Below are positions 61,837-64,000 of a DNA stretch of 64,000 nt, piece by piece (position 1 is the stretch's first letter; the number at the start of each line of letters is the position of its first letter). A model generated the notes under the pieces. The model searched no databases, was not told the origin of the DNA, and was given only the letters and a program-made list of their open reading frames with translations. The DNA comes from Frateuria aurantia DSM 6220 (GTDB lineage Bacteria > Pseudomonadota > Gammaproteobacteria > Xanthomonadales > Rhodanobacteraceae). The DNA lies in contig NC_017033.1 of the NCBI RefSeq assembly GCF_000242255.2, positions 2,553,110 through 2,617,109 of the forward strand, read 5' to 3'. The position numbers were made by a program, and so were the translations under genes.

Positions 61837-64000
61837 TTATCCTCGCCATTTCGCCTTGCATGTTTGCTCCAGTGCAGTCACGGCCTCGCGGACACAGTGA
61901 TCAGCATCGTCATCCGTAAGCGTGCGCGATGTGTCCTGCAAAATCAAGCCCATAGCCAGACTCTTTCGCCCTGCTTCGACACCTTGGCCACGATAGCAGT
62001 CGAACAATCGCAGCTCGACCAGACGCTCGCCCAGCCGCTCGCGCAGCAAGGCATCGATCTGTGCCCACGCCGTAGCCTCCGGAAAATCCAGAGCCAGATC
62101 ACGACGCACCGAGGGATAACGCGGAATCGGCCGGGCCTGCGGCAGGCGACGACCGGTCAGGGCCGCCAGGTTCGCTTCCAGCACATAGACTTCGCCGGTC
62201 AGATCCAGTTCGCGGCTGAGCTGCGGATGCAAGGCGCCGATCACGCCCACGGCTTTGCCATCGTGCAGCAGCCGGGCGGATCGACCTGGGTGCAGCCAGC
62301 TGGGCAGCCCGGCCGTATCCAGCGTCCAGCGTTGCGGCTCGCCACCCCAGTTCAGGCAGGCATCCAGGTCGCCCTTCAGATCGTAGAAATCGATCGGACG
62401 ACCAGCCAGCCCCCATTGCTCGAGGGCGGCGCTGCCGCTGACGACGGCGGCAAAGCTCGGCGCTTCCAGCGGGGCCTCGCCCTCGACTGCAGGTGCAGCG
62501 AAGACCCGCCCCAGCTCGAACAGACGCACGCGAGCCTGCTGCCGTGCCTGGTTGTGATGCAGGGCATCGATCAGCCCGGGCAGCAAGGAAGGACGCATCA
62601 CGCCCAGATCGGCCGACAAAGGATTGGCCAGCTCGACCCAGGGCTTGGCCAGCCCCCAGCGCTGCAGCAACTCGGCGCTGACAAAGGCCAGATTGACCGC
62701 CTCGTAATAGCCACGGGCTGCCCACTGCTCGCGCAAGGCCAATTCGCCGATCTTCGCTTCCGGCTCCACCGCCACCTGCAGCTGACCGCTGGGCGCATGG
62801 GTGGGAATCCGGTCGTAGCCGTAGATGCGGGCGACTTCCTCGATCAGGTCTTCTTCACGCTCGATATCAAAGCGGCTGCTGGGCGCGGTGATGGTCCAGC
62901 CCTGCTCCAGGGTCTCCACTTTCATGCCCAGGGTCGCGAAAATGCGTGCGACCTCGGCATCGGCGACGCTGATGCCCAGTACCCGAGCCAAGCGGGCGCG
63001 ACGCAGCAGGATCGGCTGCGGCAGGCTCGACCCCTGCTCGATTTCGGCACTGACCACCGGGCCGGGCCGGCCGCCGACGATCTGCAGCAGCAGCTCGGTG
63101 GCCCGCTCGATGGCACGATCCGGCAGCCAGGGATCCACGCCGCGCTCGAAACGATGCGAGGCATCGGTATGCAGGCCCAGCTTGCGGGCCCGCCCCATGA
63201 TCGCGGAAGGAATGAAATGCGCCGCCTCCAGAAACACATCGCGCGTCGCGTCGGTGACCTTGGAGGCTTCGCCGCCAATGATGCCGCCGACACCCAGCGC
63301 CTGCGCCTGGTCGGCCACGACAACGAACTGGTTGCCCAGCCTGGCCTCGGCGCCGTTCAGCAGTTTCAGCGGTTCGCCGTCCGCGCCATGACGCACCACG
63401 ATATCGCCCTGCACGGTGGCGTTGTCATAGGCATGCATGGGCTGGCCCAGCTCCAGCATCACGTAGTTGGTAACATCGACCACCGCACTGATGGGACGCA
63501 GGCCGGAGCGACGCAGCCGCTCGGCCATCCACAACGGCGTGGCGGCCGTTGCATCGATGCCTTCGATCACCCGGCCCAGATAACGCGGCGCGTCCTTGCC
63601 GGCCTGCAGGCTGATCGTCCGGCGCGCCTCGCTGGTCGCCGCCACTGCCATCGCACCCGGCTTGCGCACTTCACCACCGAACAGCGCCGCCACGTCATGC
63701 GCCAGACCATACAGGCCCAGGCAATCGGAGCGGTTCGGCGTCAGCTTCAGTTCGAAACAGGCATCGGGCAGCTGCAGGTAATCACTGATGGGCGTACCCA
63801 CCGGCGCATCGGCTGGCAGTTCGAACAGACCGGATGCATCCTCGTCCAGTCCCAGCTCCTTGGCCGAGCACAGCATGCCGAAGGACTCAACCCCGCGCAG
63901 CTTGGCCGGGCGGATCTTGAAATCGGGACTCAGCTGGGTCCCGACCGTGGCCAGCGGTGCCTTCAGACCGACGCGGGCATTGGGTGCGCCACAGACGATC
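61837..64000 (-). CDS. pheT: Phenylalanyl-tRNA synthetase beta subunit (3' part, cut by window edge)
   Basis: The frame is open to base 64000, so the gene starts outside. About 720 of some 790 residues are present. The edge sequence [20 protein letters not shown] belongs to the N-terminal tRNA-binding domain, followed by the B3/B4 region ([27 protein letters not shown]), the B5 DNA-binding-like domain, the catalytic-like core ([28 protein letters not shown]) and the anticodon-binding FDX domain ([23 protein letters not shown] ... [17 protein letters not shown]). Co-transcribed with ihfA. Confidence 0.97.
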   Translation of the reverse strand, partial: IVCGAPNARVGLKAPLATVGTQLSPDFKIRPAKLRGVESFGMLCSAKELGLDEDASGLFELPADAPVGTPISDYLQLPDACFELKLTPNRSDCLGLYGLAHDVAALFGGEVRKPGAMAVAATSEARRTISLQAGKDAPRYLGRVIEGIDATAATPLWMAERLRRSGLRPISAVVDVTNYVMLELGQPMHAYDNATVQGDIVVRHGADGEPLKLLNGAEARLGNQFVVVADQAQALGVGGIIGGEASKVTDATRDVFLEAAHFIPSAIMGRARKLGLHTDASHRFERGVDPWLPDRAIERATELLLQIVGGRPGPVVSAEIEQGSSLPQPILLRRARLARVLGISVADAEVARIFATLGMKVETLEQGWTITAPSSRFDIEREEDLIEEVARIYGYDRIPTHAPSGQLQVAVEPEAKIGELALREQWAARGYYEAVNLAFVSAELLQRWGLAKPWVELANPLSADLGVMRPSLLPGLIDALHHNQARQQARVRLFELGRVFAAPAVEGEAPLEAPSFAAVVSGSAALEQWGLAGRPIDFYDLKGDLDACLNWGGEPQRWTLDTAGLPSWLHPGRSARLLHDGKAVGVIGALHPQLSRELDLTGEVYVLEANLAALTGRRLPQARPIPRYPSVRRDLALDFPEATAWAQIDALLRERLGERLVELRLFDCYRGQGVEAGRKSLAMGLILQDTSRTLTDDDADHCVREAVTALEQTCKAKWRG

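Overview
The window is about 64 kb of a GC-rich gammaproteobacterial chromosome. The gene set and gene orders point to the order Xanthomonadales, most likely a Rhodanobacteraceae-type genome (Frateuria, Dyella, Rhodanobacter, Luteibacter). The clues are pheT-ihfA-merR-tRNA-Pro, a divergent lptFG/pepA-holC pair, a TrpRS with a long C-terminal extension, a PepSY-phoP-phoQ operon, and scpA-scpB-rluB. The genus assignment is inference. Most of the window is core housekeeping sequence, densely packed, with many ATGA stop/start overlaps.

Layout. 1-1.9 kb: 3' part of mutS. 2.2-3.3 kb: a small island of visibly lower GC, with a short ORF, a broken HExxH metallopeptidase gene of the Rhs/VgrG-associated type and a lipoprotein gene that looks like its immunity partner. 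3.4-16.4 kb: uracil-DNA glycosylase, trpS, arginase, a MoxR/VWA pair, a DUF2127 protein, an EamA exporter, a glycosyltransferase with an unknown membrane protein, and purL. 16.5-18.2 kb: dsbC, then a two-gene bacteriocin-like locus. 18.4-32.6 kb: xerD, RDD protein, phaZ, ltaE, rraA, lptG-lptF, pepA-holC, a shortened propeller-type histidine kinase, slyD, a MATE exporter and dacB. 32.7-38.3 kb: an unusual EF-G, a secreted M20 peptidase and prfC. 38.4-44.5 kb: a four-gene signalling operon (CHASE3/GAF hybrid kinase with three receivers, CheR, CheB, receiver-GGDEF). 44.6-50.5 kb: dusA, PepSY-phoP-phoQ, birA-coaX and tRNA-Thr. 50.7-60.7 kb: lipoproteins, fadD, scpAB-rluB-arsC, a transaminase/omega-amidase pair and a LysR regulator. 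60.9-64 kb: tRNA-Pro, a MerR regulator, ihfA and the 3' part of pheT.

How the genes work together. Clear pairs are lptF/lptG (lipopolysaccharide export), scpA/scpB (condensin accessory subunits), birA/coaX (biotin and CoA cofactors), phoP/phoQ with a periplasmic PepSY protein, and the aminotransferase with its omega-amidase (2-oxo acid repair, methionine salvage).

The best candidate for an undescribed system is the locus at 17376-18168. It encodes a 76-residue peptide with a textbook double-glycine leader and a very hydrophobic, cysteine-free, net-negative core, followed by a small multi-pass membrane protein in the position of an immunity gene. The MCP-less CheR/CheB module and the EF-G with a mitochondrial-type G-domain insertion come next.
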